Assembly: GCF_002013375.1 (NCBI RefSeq)
Contig: NZ_MAEW01000008.1
Location: 186,001 to 250,000 of the forward strand
Reading direction: 5' to 3'
DNA from: Mycobacterium sp. D16Q13
GTDB taxonomy: Bacteria > Actinomycetota > Actinomycetes > Mycobacteriales > Mycobacteriaceae
DNA length: 64,000 nucleotides
Within the stretch, counting starts at the first letter, position 1, and each line of letters begins with the position of its first letter. Below the pieces are notes generated by a model, which worked only from the letters and a program-made list of their open reading frames with translations, was not told the origin of the DNA and did not search any database. Positions 45,760 through 54,647 of this stretch are shown in pieces. The position numbers and the translations under genes are program-made.

Positions 45760-46305
45760 GTGCCCGAATTCCCCCGCCAAGAACTCGATGACGTTGTCGC
45801 GGACTGGCTGCAGGCCAATCTGGATGCCGAAAAAGCTGGTGACTGGAAACCATTGGCGCGCTTCTACACCGACGATGCCACCTACGGCTGGAACATCGGC
45901 CCCAAGGAAGACGTGATGTGCGTCGGTATCGACGAGATACGGGATATCGCCCTCGGCCAGGAGATGGAGGGCCTGGAGGGCTGGACATACCCCTATCAGA
46001 AGGTGATCGTCGACGACAAACAGGGCGAGGTCATCGGATTCTGGAAGCAAATCGCCACGGACTCCAACGGCGGTGAGTCCGAGATCTACGGTATCGGCGG
46101 CAGCTGGTTCCGGTATGCCGGTAACGGACAGTGGAACTGGCAACGCGACTTCTTCGACTTCGGTCATGTGTCCGCCCTCTACATGGACCTGATCAAGGCG
46201 GGCAGGCTCAGCGAGGGAATGCAGAGACGCATCCAGCGGGGCCTCTCGGGCGAGAAGGTGCCCGGCTACTACCCCCTGGGCAAGACCCCGGTACCCCTCT
46301 GGTGA
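45760..46305 (+). CDS. NTF2-like fold protein of the P450 operon
   Basis: A 181-residue protein. The GTG at 45760 is chosen because AGGAG ends eight bases before it; another GTG at 45751 lies inside that site. The first ~130 residues follow the NTF2/SnoaL pattern (ANLDAEKAGDWKPLARFYTDDATYGWNIGP), with a longer C-terminal tail ending PLGKTPVPLW. It may be an isomerase, dehydratase or substrate-binding protein for the P450 products; no activity can be assigned. The stop overlaps the next P450's GTG start. Confidence 0.72.
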   Translation: MPEFPRQELDDVVADWLQANLDAEKAGDWKPLARFYTDDATYGWNIGPKEDVMCVGIDEIRDIALGQEMEGLEGWTYPYQKVIVDDKQGEVIGFWKQIATDSNGGESEIYGIGGSWFRYAGNGQWNWQRDFFDFGHVSALYMDLIKAGRLSEGMQRRIQRGLSGEKVPGYYPLGKTPVPLW

Positions 46306-47558
46306 CCACCATGAAAAGCGCTGCGGAGCTTGGCCTTCCGGAAGGATTCGATTTCACCGATCCCGGGTTGTACGGGGAACGAATGCCACACGAAGAGTTC
46401 GCGACCCTGCGCCGCGAGGCACCAGTATGGTGGAACCCGCAGCCGCGCACGGTGGGTGGATTCGCCGACGACGGCTACTGGGTGATTTCCAAACACCGCG
46501 ACGTACGCGAGGTTTCGCTGCACACCGACATCTTTTCATCGGGCCGCAAGGGTGCCATCCCGCGCCTCGAAGACCACATCAGCCCGGAGGAGTTCCAAGC
46601 CACGCTGTCCGTCCTCATCAACAAGGATGCCCCCGAACACACCCAACTGCGTGGACTGGTGTCCCGCATGTTCACCCCACGCTCCATCGCGGCGTTGCGC
46701 ATCACGCTGGAGGACCGGGCGGAGCGGATCGTCCGGGCAGCCCTCGAAGGTGGGCACGGTGAGTTCGTGCGCGAGGTGGCCAGCGAGCTGCCTATGCAGG
46801 CCATCGCCGAATTGATCGGCGTTCCCGAGGAAGACCGCGTCAAGCTCTTCGAGTGGAGCAACCAGATGACGGGGTACGACGAGGCCGATGTTGAGATCGA
46901 CCCACGTGTCGGCGCCGCGCAGATCCTCGGGTACTCATATCAGCTCGCCGAGCGGCGCCGCGACTGTCCGGGCAATGACGTGGTTTCCCGCCTGCTGACC
47001 GGGACGGTGGACGGTGAACAACTCACCCCGGAACAGTTTGGATTCTTTGTCGTGATGCTGTCGGTGGCCGGGAACGAAACCACCCGCAACGCCACCACCA
47101 TGGGCATGATGGCCTTCCTGGAACACCCCGACCAATGGGAACTGTTCAAAAAGGGCAGGCCGGCCTCCGCCGTCGACGAGATAGTCCGGTACACCTCACC
47201 GCTGATCTCTCAACAGCGAACCGCGTTACAGGACACCATGATCGGTGGCGTGTCCATCAAGGCCGGTGAACGACTGGTCATGCTCTACCCATCGGCCAAC
47301 TTCGACGAGGAAGTGTTCGAGAACCCGCATACCTTCGACATCAGCCGCGATCCGAACCCGCATCTGGGCTTCGGCGGCACGGGAGCCCACTACTGCCTGG
47401 GCGCCAACCTCGCGAAGGTCGAGCTGGAGATCATCTTCAATAAGATCGCCGATCGCATGCCGGACATCTCGCGGATCGGGGATGCGCCCCGGTTCCATTC
47501 GGGCTGGATCAACGGCATCAAGAAGTTCGACACGGACTACTGCCCGGTCTCGCGCTGA
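46302..47558 (+). CDS. Cytochrome P450, CYP125-like
   Basis: A 418-residue P450 from a GTG overlapping the previous stop. The I-helix motif VAGNETTRN is near residue 263, EIVRY gives the ExxR, and the heme loop is FGGTGAHYCLGANL at about 350-363. The start GFDFTDPGLYGERMP and segments such as ELPMQAIAELIGVPEEDR, FGFFVVMLSVAGNETTRN and SANFDEEVFENP recall CYP125, the steroid C26 hydroxylase, but it is clearly diverged. Sterol or branched-chain hydroxylation is an inference. This gene extends the operon beyond the M. tuberculosis cyp51 block. Confidence 0.85.
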   Translation: MTTMKSAAELGLPEGFDFTDPGLYGERMPHEEFATLRREAPVWWNPQPRTVGGFADDGYWVISKHRDVREVSLHTDIFSSGRKGAIPRLEDHISPEEFQATLSVLINKDAPEHTQLRGLVSRMFTPRSIAALRITLEDRAERIVRAALEGGHGEFVREVASELPMQAIAELIGVPEEDRVKLFEWSNQMTGYDEADVEIDPRVGAAQILGYSYQLAERRRDCPGNDVVSRLLTGTVDGEQLTPEQFGFFVVMLSVAGNETTRNATTMGMMAFLEHPDQWELFKKGRPASAVDEIVRYTSPLISQQRTALQDTMIGGVSIKAGERLVMLYPSANFDEEVFENPHTFDISRDPNPHLGFGGTGAHYCLGANLAKVELEIIFNKIADRMPDISRIGDAPRFHSGWINGIKKFDTDYCPVSR

Positions 47559-48094
47559 TCGCCCGGCAAGAGCCGGCCGAACTGCACAAACATCAGAGTG
47601 AACAGGGCAAGCGCAGAACACCGGAAGGCGACCTCTGTTCCGGTCCACTGGGTGGAACGCCACATCTGGAACCACTCACCGCCGACCACCATGAACCCGC
47701 CGAAGAACTGCAGGATCACCATCAGCAGACCGACCGTGGACATCGCCCGCGCCTGGGGTATGTGGCCGGTCAACCATTGCCACACGCTCATGAGAAGAAT
47801 GCCGCCCGATAGCGCCTCCCAGGCGATGATCAGGCAGTAGACCGCAGTCTGCGCCGCCGGCGAGCGAATAGCACGCCACATGATGTCGGTATCGAGTCCT
47901 TGGTCAGCCGGCTGACCAAAGTTGGTGGTATCCATGGCAAGAACATGCCGAACGAACATCTCATTGGTGTGGAAGTCGGTGATGTTTCCGAATGCCAGCA
48001 ATATCATGTACAACGCCGTCAACCCGACCAGCACGGTGCAGACCGTCCGCAGAGTGCCAAATCTGGCCAGCGCAGCCACAATACGACGATTCAC
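47537..48094 (-). CDS. DUF2165 family membrane protein
   Basis: A 185-residue protein with four predicted helices. The DUF2165 signature is seen in AFGNITDFHTNEMFVRHVLAMDTT and in DIMWRAIRSP and YCLIIAWEALSGG. Function unknown. The final 22 bases overlap the end of the convergent CYP125-like gene. It marks the right border of the non-syntenic segment. Confidence 0.85.
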   Translation of the reverse strand: MNRRIVAALARFGTLRTVCTVLVGLTALYMILLAFGNITDFHTNEMFVRHVLAMDTTNFGQPADQGLDTDIMWRAIRSPAAQTAVYCLIIAWEALSGGILLMSVWQWLTGHIPQARAMSTVGLLMVILQFFGGFMVVGGEWFQMWRSTQWTGTEVAFRCSALALFTLMFVQFGRLLPGDQRETGQ

Positions 48095-48128
48095 ACAGCC
48101 TCCCGAGCACGCGCCATCACCGTGGCAG

Positions 48129-48911
48129 TTACTGTCCGAACCGCCGGTTTCTCGCGGCGTAGTCGCGCAGCGCGCGCAGGAAATCCACGCGGCGGAACTC
48201 GGGCCAGTACGCGTCGGTGAACCACATCTCGGAATAGGCGCTCTGCCAGAGCAGGAATCCTGACAACCGCTGCTCCCCCGATGTCCGGATGACCAGATCC
48301 GGGTCCGGCTGCCCGGACGTGTACAGGTTCTCGGAGATAGCGTCGACGGTCACCGCTTGCACCAGCTGCTCGGCGCTGGCCCCGTTGGCCAGCTCTTTGT
48401 TCAACAGCGTGCGCACCGCATCGGTGATCTCCTGACGGCCCCCGTAGCCGACCGCCACGTTCACATGGAAAGCCGCATCCGCAGGTGCGGACTTCACCGC
48501 TTGACGCATGCGCTCCGCCACCTCGTCGGGCAGCAGGTCGAGGTCGCCGACGCTGCGCACGCTCCACTTGTTCTGCGGGGCGCACAGCTCCTCGACGACG
48601 TCGGTGATGATTTCCAGCAGCTCGCCGAGCTGATCGGGGTCGCGGGTCAGATTCTCGGCCGACAGCAGATACACGGTGGCCATCTCGACACCGGCGTCCT
48701 GACACCACCCGAGCATCTCGCCGATCTTGCGCGCGCCCATCCGGTATCCGTGGCTGACATCGGTGTACCCGGCCGACCGGGCCCAGCGGCGATTCCCGTC
48801 GCACAGGACGGCGATGTGCCGTGGTTTCGACGCCTTGGCCAACTCCTGCCGGAGCCGCATTTCGTAGAGCTTGTACAGCGGTTCCTTCAGCCTCGGCGGG
48901 ATAATCTCCAC
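48129..48911 (-). CDS. Short-chain Z-isoprenyl diphosphate synthase (Z-FPP synthase type)
   Basis: A 260-residue cis-prenyltransferase. The P-loop-like HIAVLCDGNRRWARS is at about residues 32-46, with HGYRMGARKI, NVAVGYGGRQEI, DLVIRTSGEQRLSGFLLWQSAY and W.E..F. motifs. It closely matches remembered Rv1086, which makes omega,E,Z-farnesyl diphosphate as the precursor of decaprenyl phosphate for cell-wall synthesis. It sits between the accessory segment and the hemolysin III gene, as Rv1086 sits next to Rv1085c. Confidence 0.93.
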   Translation of the reverse strand: MEIIPPRLKEPLYKLYEMRLRQELAKASKPRHIAVLCDGNRRWARSAGYTDVSHGYRMGARKIGEMLGWCQDAGVEMATVYLLSAENLTRDPDQLGELLEIITDVVEELCAPQNKWSVRSVGDLDLLPDEVAERMRQAVKSAPADAAFHVNVAVGYGGRQEITDAVRTLLNKELANGASAEQLVQAVTVDAISENLYTSGQPDPDLVIRTSGEQRLSGFLLWQSAYSEMWFTDAYWPEFRRVDFLRALRDYAARNRRFGQ

Positions 48912-49000
48912 GGACCCAGCCTAGCGAGCCGACCGCGCGCCGGAGCAGCAGATATGGATCTGCACAGAACGTTCACAATCAGGGTCCTGACGGGAAGGGA

Positions 49001-49006
49001 TACTGT
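49001..49006 (+). promoter_or_regulatory. Candidate -10 element for a leaderless trhA mRNA
   Basis: TACTGT ends five bases before the ATG at 49012, so transcription would begin close to the start codon. No clear -35 hexamer was identified. The intergenic region is shared with the divergent prenyl synthase gene. Confidence 0.35.
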
Positions 49007-49011
49007 GACGC

Positions 49012-49764
49012 ATGCAGACCGATGAGGTCCCCGCAAGCGGGACGGACCCCCAGCTTGCACCCGAAGCGCAAGGTTCTGAGCATTCCCTACCCATGGCCGC
49101 ATTCGTCGGCGGTATCGAGACTCTCCCGATCAAGCCCAAGGCGCGTGGCTGGATCCATTTCTACGCGTGTGTCGCCGCCGTGGTCGCGGGCATTGTGCTG
49201 GTGTCGGTCGCCTGGTCGGTGCGCTCACCGCAAGCGGGCCTGGCCACCGCCATCTACAGCTTGACGGTGCTGGGCGTCTTCGGGGTCAGCGCCGCCTATC
49301 ACCGGGTGAACTGGAAATCCGAAACCACCCGCACCTGGATGAAGCGGATGGATCATTCGATGATCTTCATCTTCATCGCGGGCAGCTATACCCCGTTCGC
49401 GATGCTGGCGATGCCGCCCTCGGAAGGCAATCTGGTGCTCGCCATCGTGTGGGGCGGCGCGCTCGCCGGGGTGATTCTCAAGATGTGCTGGCCGACGGCA
49501 CCACGCTGGGTGGGGGTGCCGCTGTACCTGCTGCTGGGGTGGGTGGCGATCGGCTTCTCGTCGACGCTCTTGCACGGCGCTGGGGTGCCGGCACTGGTGC
49601 TGCTGATCGTCGGCGGGGCCTTCTACAGCGTCGGCGCGATTCTGTACGCCGTGAAATGGCCCAACCCCTGGCCGCTGCACTTCGGTCACCACGAGTTCTT
49701 CCATGCCGCGACCGTTATCGCCGCGACCTGCCACTACATCGCTGTCTGGTTCGCCGTCTTCTGA
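49012..49764 (+). CDS. Hemolysin III / PAQR-family membrane protein
   Basis: A 250-residue protein with seven predicted helices from about residue 45 on. PAQR landmarks are SAAYHRVNW (conserved histidine), [18 protein letters not shown], and the C-terminal [22 protein letters not shown] with several metal-binding histidines. The bacterial branch is called hemolysin III or TrhA; its mechanism is uncertain, with a membrane-homeostasis role reported in some bacteria. Position matches Rv1085c. Confidence 0.9.
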   Translation: MQTDEVPASGTDPQLAPEAQGSEHSLPMAAFVGGIETLPIKPKARGWIHFYACVAAVVAGIVLVSVAWSVRSPQAGLATAIYSLTVLGVFGVSAAYHRVNWKSETTRTWMKRMDHSMIFIFIAGSYTPFAMLAMPPSEGNLVLAIVWGGALAGVILKMCWPTAPRWVGVPLYLLLGWVAIGFSSTLLHGAGVPALVLLIVGGAFYSVGAILYAVKWPNPWPLHFGHHEFFHAATVIAATCHYIAVWFAVF

Positions 49765-49788
49765 CGGCGAACCAGCAGGCAACAGGAA

Positions 49789-50163
49789 CTAGAGCTGCTT
49801 GATGTCGTCCTGGGTCCAGAAGGCCCGCATCGAGCTGATCTTGCCGTTGTCGTCGAAGGTCATCACGTCGATCGGCGCGATGACCATGCCACCGTTCTCA
49901 TGCTTGATGGTCAGCTCGAAGTGGAAGGCGGCCTCGTTGTTCGTGGCCCGCACCAACTTCAGCTCGCCATGACGGTCCAGCGGCTCGATGGTGGCGTAGA
50001 AGCCCTGGATCGCCTCACGGCCCTTCAGCACGTCGGCGCCCAGCGGATCTTCGACGGTCGCGTCCTCGGCGTACAGGTCGGCGATCTGTGCTGCGGTGCC
50101 CGTGGTGAGCAGGTCGCAATAGCTCTGGACGACAGCGAGAACATCTTCGCGGGTTACGGTCAT
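49789..50163 (-). CDS. Ketosteroid isomerase-like protein with complete catalytic triad
   Basis: A 124-residue NTF2-fold protein aligning along its length with Comamonas delta5-3-ketosteroid isomerase as I remember it. The catalytic Tyr, Asp and Asp correspond to Tyr15 (VVQSYCDLL), Asp39 (DATVEDPLG) and Asp99 (IAPIDVMTF); NEAAFHFEL and ISSMRAFW also match. Such enzymes move the steroid double bond from delta5 to delta4. It lies 11 bases after the thioredoxin-domain gene in the mca run, a place where I recall no KSI gene in M. tuberculosis. Substrate not proven. Confidence 0.8.
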   Translation of the reverse strand: MTVTREDVLAVVQSYCDLLTTGTAAQIADLYAEDATVEDPLGADVLKGREAIQGFYATIEPLDRHGELKLVRATNNEAAFHFELTIKHENGGMVIAPIDVMTFDDNGKISSMRAFWTQDDIKQL

Positions 50164-50174
50164 GCTCCCGGACG

Positions 50175-52160
50175 CTACCTACCCAACGCGGCGTCTAATT
50201 GTTCGGTCCCGGTCACCGGGAGATCGCAGACGGTTCCCCGGCACACGTAGGCCGCGTCGACATCGCCCACCTGCCCCCTGTCCCGCAATAGCTCGCTCGA
50301 ATCCTTAACCCCGCCAACCACAATCGCACCGCCGGGTGCGGACAGTCGGGCTCTTCGCAACAGTGGCGAGGTCTCGGCGCCGCACGCCACCGCGACCTGG
50401 ATCGGACCCCGCACCGCGGCCTCGGCCACCGCCAGCCAATGGCCGGCTGAGCGTGGTGCGCGTGCCAGCGCCATCGATGCCGCCGACAGCGAGGCGTGCG
50501 CGGCGTCCCGGTAGCGAGCGTCTTCCAGCAGATAACCGCCGATAAGCAGCGCCTCGGTCACCGAGGACGCCCCGGACGGGGTCGCGCCGTCCAACGGATC
50601 ACTCGGCCTGAGCACCAGCTGCTCGGCATCGTCGGCGACATCGAACCAGGCGCCGGGCGAATCCGGATCGGCGAAATGATCGAGCGCGGTATCGAGCAGC
50701 TGCGCGGCGGCCTCACGCCAGCGCCATTCACCGGTCACCTGATAGAGGGACAACAGACCGGTCGCGAGCGTGCCGTAGTCCTCGAGGACACCGTCCCCCT
50801 CGGACACCTGCCCGCCCAGACTTGCGCGCCGCAAGCGCCCGTCGCGCAGATGTAGATCCAGCAGCTCGGCGGCGCACCCCGCGGCCGCGTCCAACAGATC
50901 GTTACGGCCCAATGCGATCGAGGTTTCGACGAGCGCGGTGACGGTCAACCCATTCCAGGCGGTGACTGCCTTGTCATCGCGGCCGGGCTGCACCCGGTGC
51001 TGGCGCGCCGCCAGCAGCGCCTCGCGCACCCGACGCCACCGGTCCACGTCTGCGTTGCCTTCGGGGTCGCGCAACAGCTGCAGCACCGAGCTCCCGTGCT
51101 CGAAGGTTCCCGCCGATGTCACCTCAAAAAGCGTTGCGGCCCAGTCGCCGTCTTGCGGCCCCAGGACCTCGGCGAGCTGCTCGGGCGTCCACACATAGGT
51201 GGAGCCTTCGGAGCCATCGGCGTCGGCGTCCAGCGACGAGACGAACAAGTCACCCACCCGCAGCTCGCGCAGCAGGAAATCGGCCGTCTCGGAAGCGATT
51301 CGCCGCGCCAGCGCGTCGCCGGTGCGGCGAGCCCAATGCGCGTAGACACGCAGCAGGAGTGCGTTGTCGTAGAGCATCTTCTCGAAGTGCGGCACCACCC
51401 AGGCCGCGTCCACGCTGTACCGCGCGAAGCCTCCGGCCAACTGGTCGTAGATGCCGCCGCGTGCCATCGCCGTCGCCGTCCGTGATACCGCCCCGAGCAC
51501 CGCGGCGTCTCCGGTTCGTTCGTATCCGCGCAGCAGCGCCTCCAGCAGAGACGAGGGCGGAAACTTGGGTGCCCCACCGAATCCCCCGAAGCGCATATCC
51601 TCCGCGGGCAGAATCGCGGCGATCGCGGTATCGCACAGCGCGATATCTACCCCGGGCCCGGCGGGCAGGCGTCCGGACATCGCCTGCAGCTGGCCAGTGA
51701 TGCTCGAAGCCGCCTCTTCCACCTCGTCTCGGCGCTGATCCCAGGTTTCACGGACCGCCGAAAGTAACTGCAGAAAACCCTGTTTCGGGTAATAGGTCCC
51801 GGTGTAGAAGGGACGGCCGTCCGGGGTGAGAAAGCACGTCATGGGCCACCCGCCCTGCCCATTCATCGCGACGGTGGCATTCATATAGACGGCGTCCAGG
51901 TCCGGACGCTCCTCGCGGTCGACCTTGATGTTGACGAACCCGGCGTTCATGACGGCGGCGACCTCGTCGTCTTCAAAGGACTCATGGGCCATCACGTGGC
52001 ACCAATGACAGGCCGCGTACCCGATCGACAGCAGGATGGGCACATCGCGAGACTGTGCTTCCTGCAACGCCTCTGGCGTCCACTGCTGCCAGTGCACCGG
52101 GTTGTCGACGTGCTGGCGCAGATAAGGACTGGTCGCCTCGCCCAGCCGGTTAACGGTCAT
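50175..52160 (-). CDS. Thioredoxin domain protein (YyaL/SSP411, DUF255 family)
   Basis: About 661 residues from the ATG at 52158-52160. The N-terminal DUF255 thioredoxin-like domain has SPYLRQHVDNPVHWQQW and the CxxC of YAACHWCHVMAHESF at about residue 48; the large C-terminal part is an alpha/alpha barrel like that of glycosidase-type enzymes (GGIYDQLAGGFARYSVD, VPHFEKMLYDNA). The biochemical role is not known. It corresponds to Rv1084 and overlaps the upstream small membrane-protein gene by 11 bases. Confidence 0.9.
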   Translation of the reverse strand: MTVNRLGEATSPYLRQHVDNPVHWQQWTPEALQEAQSRDVPILLSIGYAACHWCHVMAHESFEDDEVAAVMNAGFVNIKVDREERPDLDAVYMNATVAMNGQGGWPMTCFLTPDGRPFYTGTYYPKQGFLQLLSAVRETWDQRRDEVEEAASSITGQLQAMSGRLPAGPGVDIALCDTAIAAILPAEDMRFGGFGGAPKFPPSSLLEALLRGYERTGDAAVLGAVSRTATAMARGGIYDQLAGGFARYSVDAAWVVPHFEKMLYDNALLLRVYAHWARRTGDALARRIASETADFLLRELRVGDLFVSSLDADADGSEGSTYVWTPEQLAEVLGPQDGDWAATLFEVTSAGTFEHGSSVLQLLRDPEGNADVDRWRRVREALLAARQHRVQPGRDDKAVTAWNGLTVTALVETSIALGRNDLLDAAAGCAAELLDLHLRDGRLRRASLGGQVSEGDGVLEDYGTLATGLLSLYQVTGEWRWREAAAQLLDTALDHFADPDSPGAWFDVADDAEQLVLRPSDPLDGATPSGASSVTEALLIGGYLLEDARYRDAAHASLSAASMALARAPRSAGHWLAVAEAAVRGPIQVAVACGAETSPLLRRARLSAPGGAIVVGGVKDSSELLRDRGQVGDVDAAYVCRGTVCDLPVTGTEQLDAALGR

Positions 52161-52440
52161 CGCCCCGCTGATCGGTGGAACCCGAAGGCGTCTCGGGTTC
52201 CTCGGCGGAGGTTCCGACCGTGCCATCGTCGACGGCCTGGTCCGGCTCGGGGTGCTCGGGGTCGAATGTCTCCGGCAACTTACGCAGATGCGCATTCATC
52301 GACCGAACCAGGAAGAAGGTGCCCACCAGCAGCAGCACCACCACCGTCAAACCGAACGGGCCGGCCTTACCGAAATCGGGTCCGACATTGGTCGGGCTCT
52401 TCTCGTCGGCGAGTACCAGCACGGCGTCCATCAACATCAT
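52150..52440 (-). CDS. Small single-helix membrane protein (Rv1083-like)
   Basis: A 96-residue protein with one transmembrane helix at about residues 26-46 ([20 protein letters not shown]) and a short conserved [13 protein letters not shown] after it, then an acidic Pro/Thr-rich tail. It is between mca and the thioredoxin-domain gene as Rv1083 is, overlapping mca by four bases. Function unknown. Confidence 0.85.
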   Translation of the reverse strand: MMLMDAVLVLADEKSPTNVGPDFGKAGPFGLTVVVLLLVGTFFLVRSMNAHLRKLPETFDPEHPEPDQAVDDGTVGTSAEEPETPSGSTDQRGDDR

Positions 52441-53306
52441 TTGGCTTCAACTCCTGCGAACAAGTCGTCCTCTGGGGTACTCGTCGGCACGCGTGACTTC
52501 GCGAGCTCGAAGTCCTCGGTGGGCCACAGCCGTCGCTCGAACTCGCGCGGGACTGCGAAAAAACTACTGTCCGGTGGGATTTGAGACGCATGCGCGCGCA
52601 GCGCGGCGTCCCTGGCATCGAAAAAGTCGGCGCAGGGCACGCGGGTGGTCACTCGGCGATCAAAAGTGTCGTCATCGGCGGGCCAGCGCTCAAGCCATTC
52701 GTCGAAAGGGCCCTTGTATCCATGGTTCTTGCACTCATCGTTGAGCAACTGCATACGCGCGCGCATGAATCCATGGTTGTAGTAGATCTTGCTGACGGTC
52801 CACGGCTCACCTGCCTCGGGGAACTGCTCCGGGTCTGCCGCGGCCTCGAAGGCAGCCATCGACACCTCGTGGCACCGAATGTGATCCGGATGCGGATAGC
52901 CGCCGTTCTCGTCGTAGGTCGTCATGACGTGAGGCCGGAATTCCCGGACCACGGCGACCAACTTGGCGATCGGCTCTTCGATGGGCACCAAGGCAAAAGA
53001 ATCGCTCGGCAGCGGCGGCAGCGGGTCGCCCTGCGGAAGCCCCGAGTCCACATAGCCGAGCCAGCGGTGTTGCACGCCCAGCTCGGCCGCGGCCTTGGCC
53101 ATCTCTTCGCGACGGATGGTCCCGATGTTCGCGGCGACCTCGGGGCGGTCCATTGCCGGGTTGAGGATGTCACCACGCTCCCCGCCCGTCAGGGTCACCA
53201 CGATGACGTCGTTGCCCTCGGCGGCGTACCGCGCCGTGGTGGCGGCACCCTTGCTGGCCTCGTCATCGGGGTGGGCGTGCACCGCCATCAATCGCCATCC
53301 GGTCAC
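52437..53306 (-). CDS. mca: Mycothiol conjugate amidase
   Basis: A 289-residue zinc amidase of the MshB/Mca family. The metal motif AHPDDE is at residues 11-16 and the third ligand is probably the histidine in YPHPDHIR at about 140-147. [13 protein letters not shown] is also conserved. Mca cleaves S-conjugates of mycothiol to mercapturic acids in detoxification, a function limited to actinobacteria. Two small genes follow on the same strand with overlaps. Matches Rv1082. Confidence 0.94.
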   Translation of the reverse strand: MTGWRLMAVHAHPDDEASKGAATTARYAAEGNDVIVVTLTGGERGDILNPAMDRPEVAANIGTIRREEMAKAAAELGVQHRWLGYVDSGLPQGDPLPPLPSDSFALVPIEEPIAKLVAVVREFRPHVMTTYDENGGYPHPDHIRCHEVSMAAFEAAADPEQFPEAGEPWTVSKIYYNHGFMRARMQLLNDECKNHGYKGPFDEWLERWPADDDTFDRRVTTRVPCADFFDARDAALRAHASQIPPDSSFFAVPREFERRLWPTEDFELAKSRVPTSTPEDDLFAGVEAK

Positions 53307-53392
53307 CCGCGCGCCCGCCTCTTTCTGTCAGCCGTCACTGCTCTCGCGCCCCCATCGTTTCATCCCGGGTATACACGTCATACCGTTGACCC

Positions 53393-53812
53393 GTGCAGCG
53401 ACCAGAGGACCGTTACGGGACCAAGCCCGCCAAGCCCCGCCGCGGCCGCTGGATCGCGATGGGGCTGACCGCGTTGGTCATCGTCGCCGGGGTCGGGATC
53501 GCCGCGATCGGATATGCCCGGTTGGGCCCCGGAGATGTCAAGGGCGAACTTTCCGCGTACAAACTCGTGGACTCTTCGACGGTTTCCGTCACCGCCTCGG
53601 TGGAGCGGAAAGACCCGTCAAAGCCGGCGGTCTGCATCCTGCGGGCGCGTTCAATCGACGGCAGCGAGACCGGACGGCGCGAGGTGCTGGTGCCAGCGTC
53701 CTCACAGCGATCCGTGCCGGTCACAGCGCTGGTGAAGTCGACCCGACCGCCGGTGACCGGGGACGTTTACGGCTGCAGCCTGGCGGTTCCGCCGTATCTG
53801 ATCGCGTCCTAA
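53393..53812 (+). CDS. DUF4307 membrane-anchored protein
   Basis: A 139-residue protein from a GTG start with a basic N-terminus (RYGTKPAKPRRGRW), one transmembrane helix at about residues 23-43, and an extracytoplasmic domain with VTASVERKDPSKPAVCILRARS and YGC. This is the DUF4307 pattern; Rv1081c occupies the same place between greA and mca. Function unknown. Confidence 0.85.
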   Translation: MQRPEDRYGTKPAKPRRGRWIAMGLTALVIVAGVGIAAIGYARLGPGDVKGELSAYKLVDSSTVSVTASVERKDPSKPAVCILRARSIDGSETGRREVLVPASSQRSVPVTALVKSTRPPVTGDVYGCSLAVPPYLIAS

Positions 53813-54038
53813 CCCAATTTCCTGAGCGCCGGTGCCACGGGACGGCACCGAGGGCCGCCAGAGAGACGTCGGCAACGTTCACATCGGGCAAACCTCGCCC
53901 AAAAATAGGCTGAACATCACAGCGACAGTGGTATGCTGGGCGGATACACGGATCCCTGCTGGGACCGTGTATTGCTGCATTCTGGAGAGTGAATCCCGCA
54001 GCAATGCACCCGACCCGGCACCCGATAGAGGAGCGCCA

Positions 54039-54080
54039 GTGGACGTTGCTGGCCTGAGACAAGGAGTACCTGCACCATGA
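54039..54080 (+). CDS. 13-codon leader ORF coupled to greA
   Basis: A GTG at 54039 follows a strong ribosome-binding site AGAGGAG (54027-54033) with five bases between. The frame encodes 13 residues ([13 protein letters not shown]) and its TGA (54078-54080) overlaps the greA ATG in an ATGA. This layout predicts translational coupling; the peptide itself may have no role. Confidence 0.4.
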   Translation: MDVAGLRQGVPAP

Positions 54081-54571
54081 CCGACACCCAGGTGACCTGG
54101 CTGACCCAGGAATCACATGATCGGCTCAAGGCGGAACTCGACCAACTGATCGCCAACCGCCCCGTCATCGCCGCAGAGATCAACGAGCGCCGCGAAGAGG
54201 GAGACCTGCGCGAGAACGGCGGCTACCACGCCGCTCGTGAAGAGCAGGGTCAGCAGGAGGCGCGCATTCGTCAGCTACAAGAGCTCCTCAACAACGCCAA
54301 GGTCGGTGAGGTCCCGACGCAGTCCGGTGTCGCACTGCCCGGTTCGGTCGTCAAGGTGTACTACGACGGCGACAAAGACGACACCGAGACGTTCCTCATC
54401 GCGACCCGCCAGGAGGGCGTCAAGGACGGCAAGCTCGAGGTGTACTCCCCCAGCTCACCGCTGGGTGGCGCGCTCATCGATGCCAAGGTCGGCGAGACTC
54501 GCAGCTACACCGTGCCCAACGGCGCCGAGGTCAAGGTGACACTCGTCAGCGCCGAGCCGTACCACGACTAA
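54077..54571 (+). CDS. greA: Transcription elongation factor GreA
   Basis: A 164-residue GreA: N-terminal coiled coil ([20 protein letters not shown], with the acidic tip [12 protein letters not shown] at about residues 39-50) and a C-terminal FKBP-like domain ending in [15 protein letters not shown]. GreA stimulates cleavage of backtracked RNA in the polymerase. AAGGAG at 54061-54066 is ten bases before the ATG. A leader ORF overlaps its start, and the untranslated region upstream contains a TTGCTGC/GCAGCAA inverted repeat (53972-54004). Confidence 0.96.
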   Translation: MTDTQVTWLTQESHDRLKAELDQLIANRPVIAAEINERREEGDLRENGGYHAAREEQGQQEARIRQLQELLNNAKVGEVPTQSGVALPGSVVKVYYDGDKDDTETFLIATRQEGVKDGKLEVYSPSSPLGGALIDAKVGETRSYTVPNGAEVKVTLVSAEPYHD

Positions 54572-54587
54572 AAGTTCCAATTTGTCG

Positions 54588-54647
54588 AACGAGCGCGAGC
54601 CTCACGCGGAAATCTGACCCGAAATCCTCGTGAGGCTCGCGCTCGTT
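54588..54647. repeat. Palindromic repeat element, left copy (R1)
   Basis: A 56-bp element at 54590-54645 with long inverted ends (CGAGCGCGAGCCTCACG paired with CGTGAGGCTCGCGCTCG), extended by AA/TT to 54588-54647. It has 42 of 56 positions identical to the copy at 55557-55612. It overlaps the last 13 codons of the DUF559 gene and sits 16 bases after the greA stop, where it could also terminate transcription. Confidence 0.75.

Noticed and set aside
46131..46301. Upstream extension of the CYP125-like frame
   Set aside because: It lies within the NTF2-like gene; the GTG at 46302 overlaps that gene's stop and precedes P450 homology.
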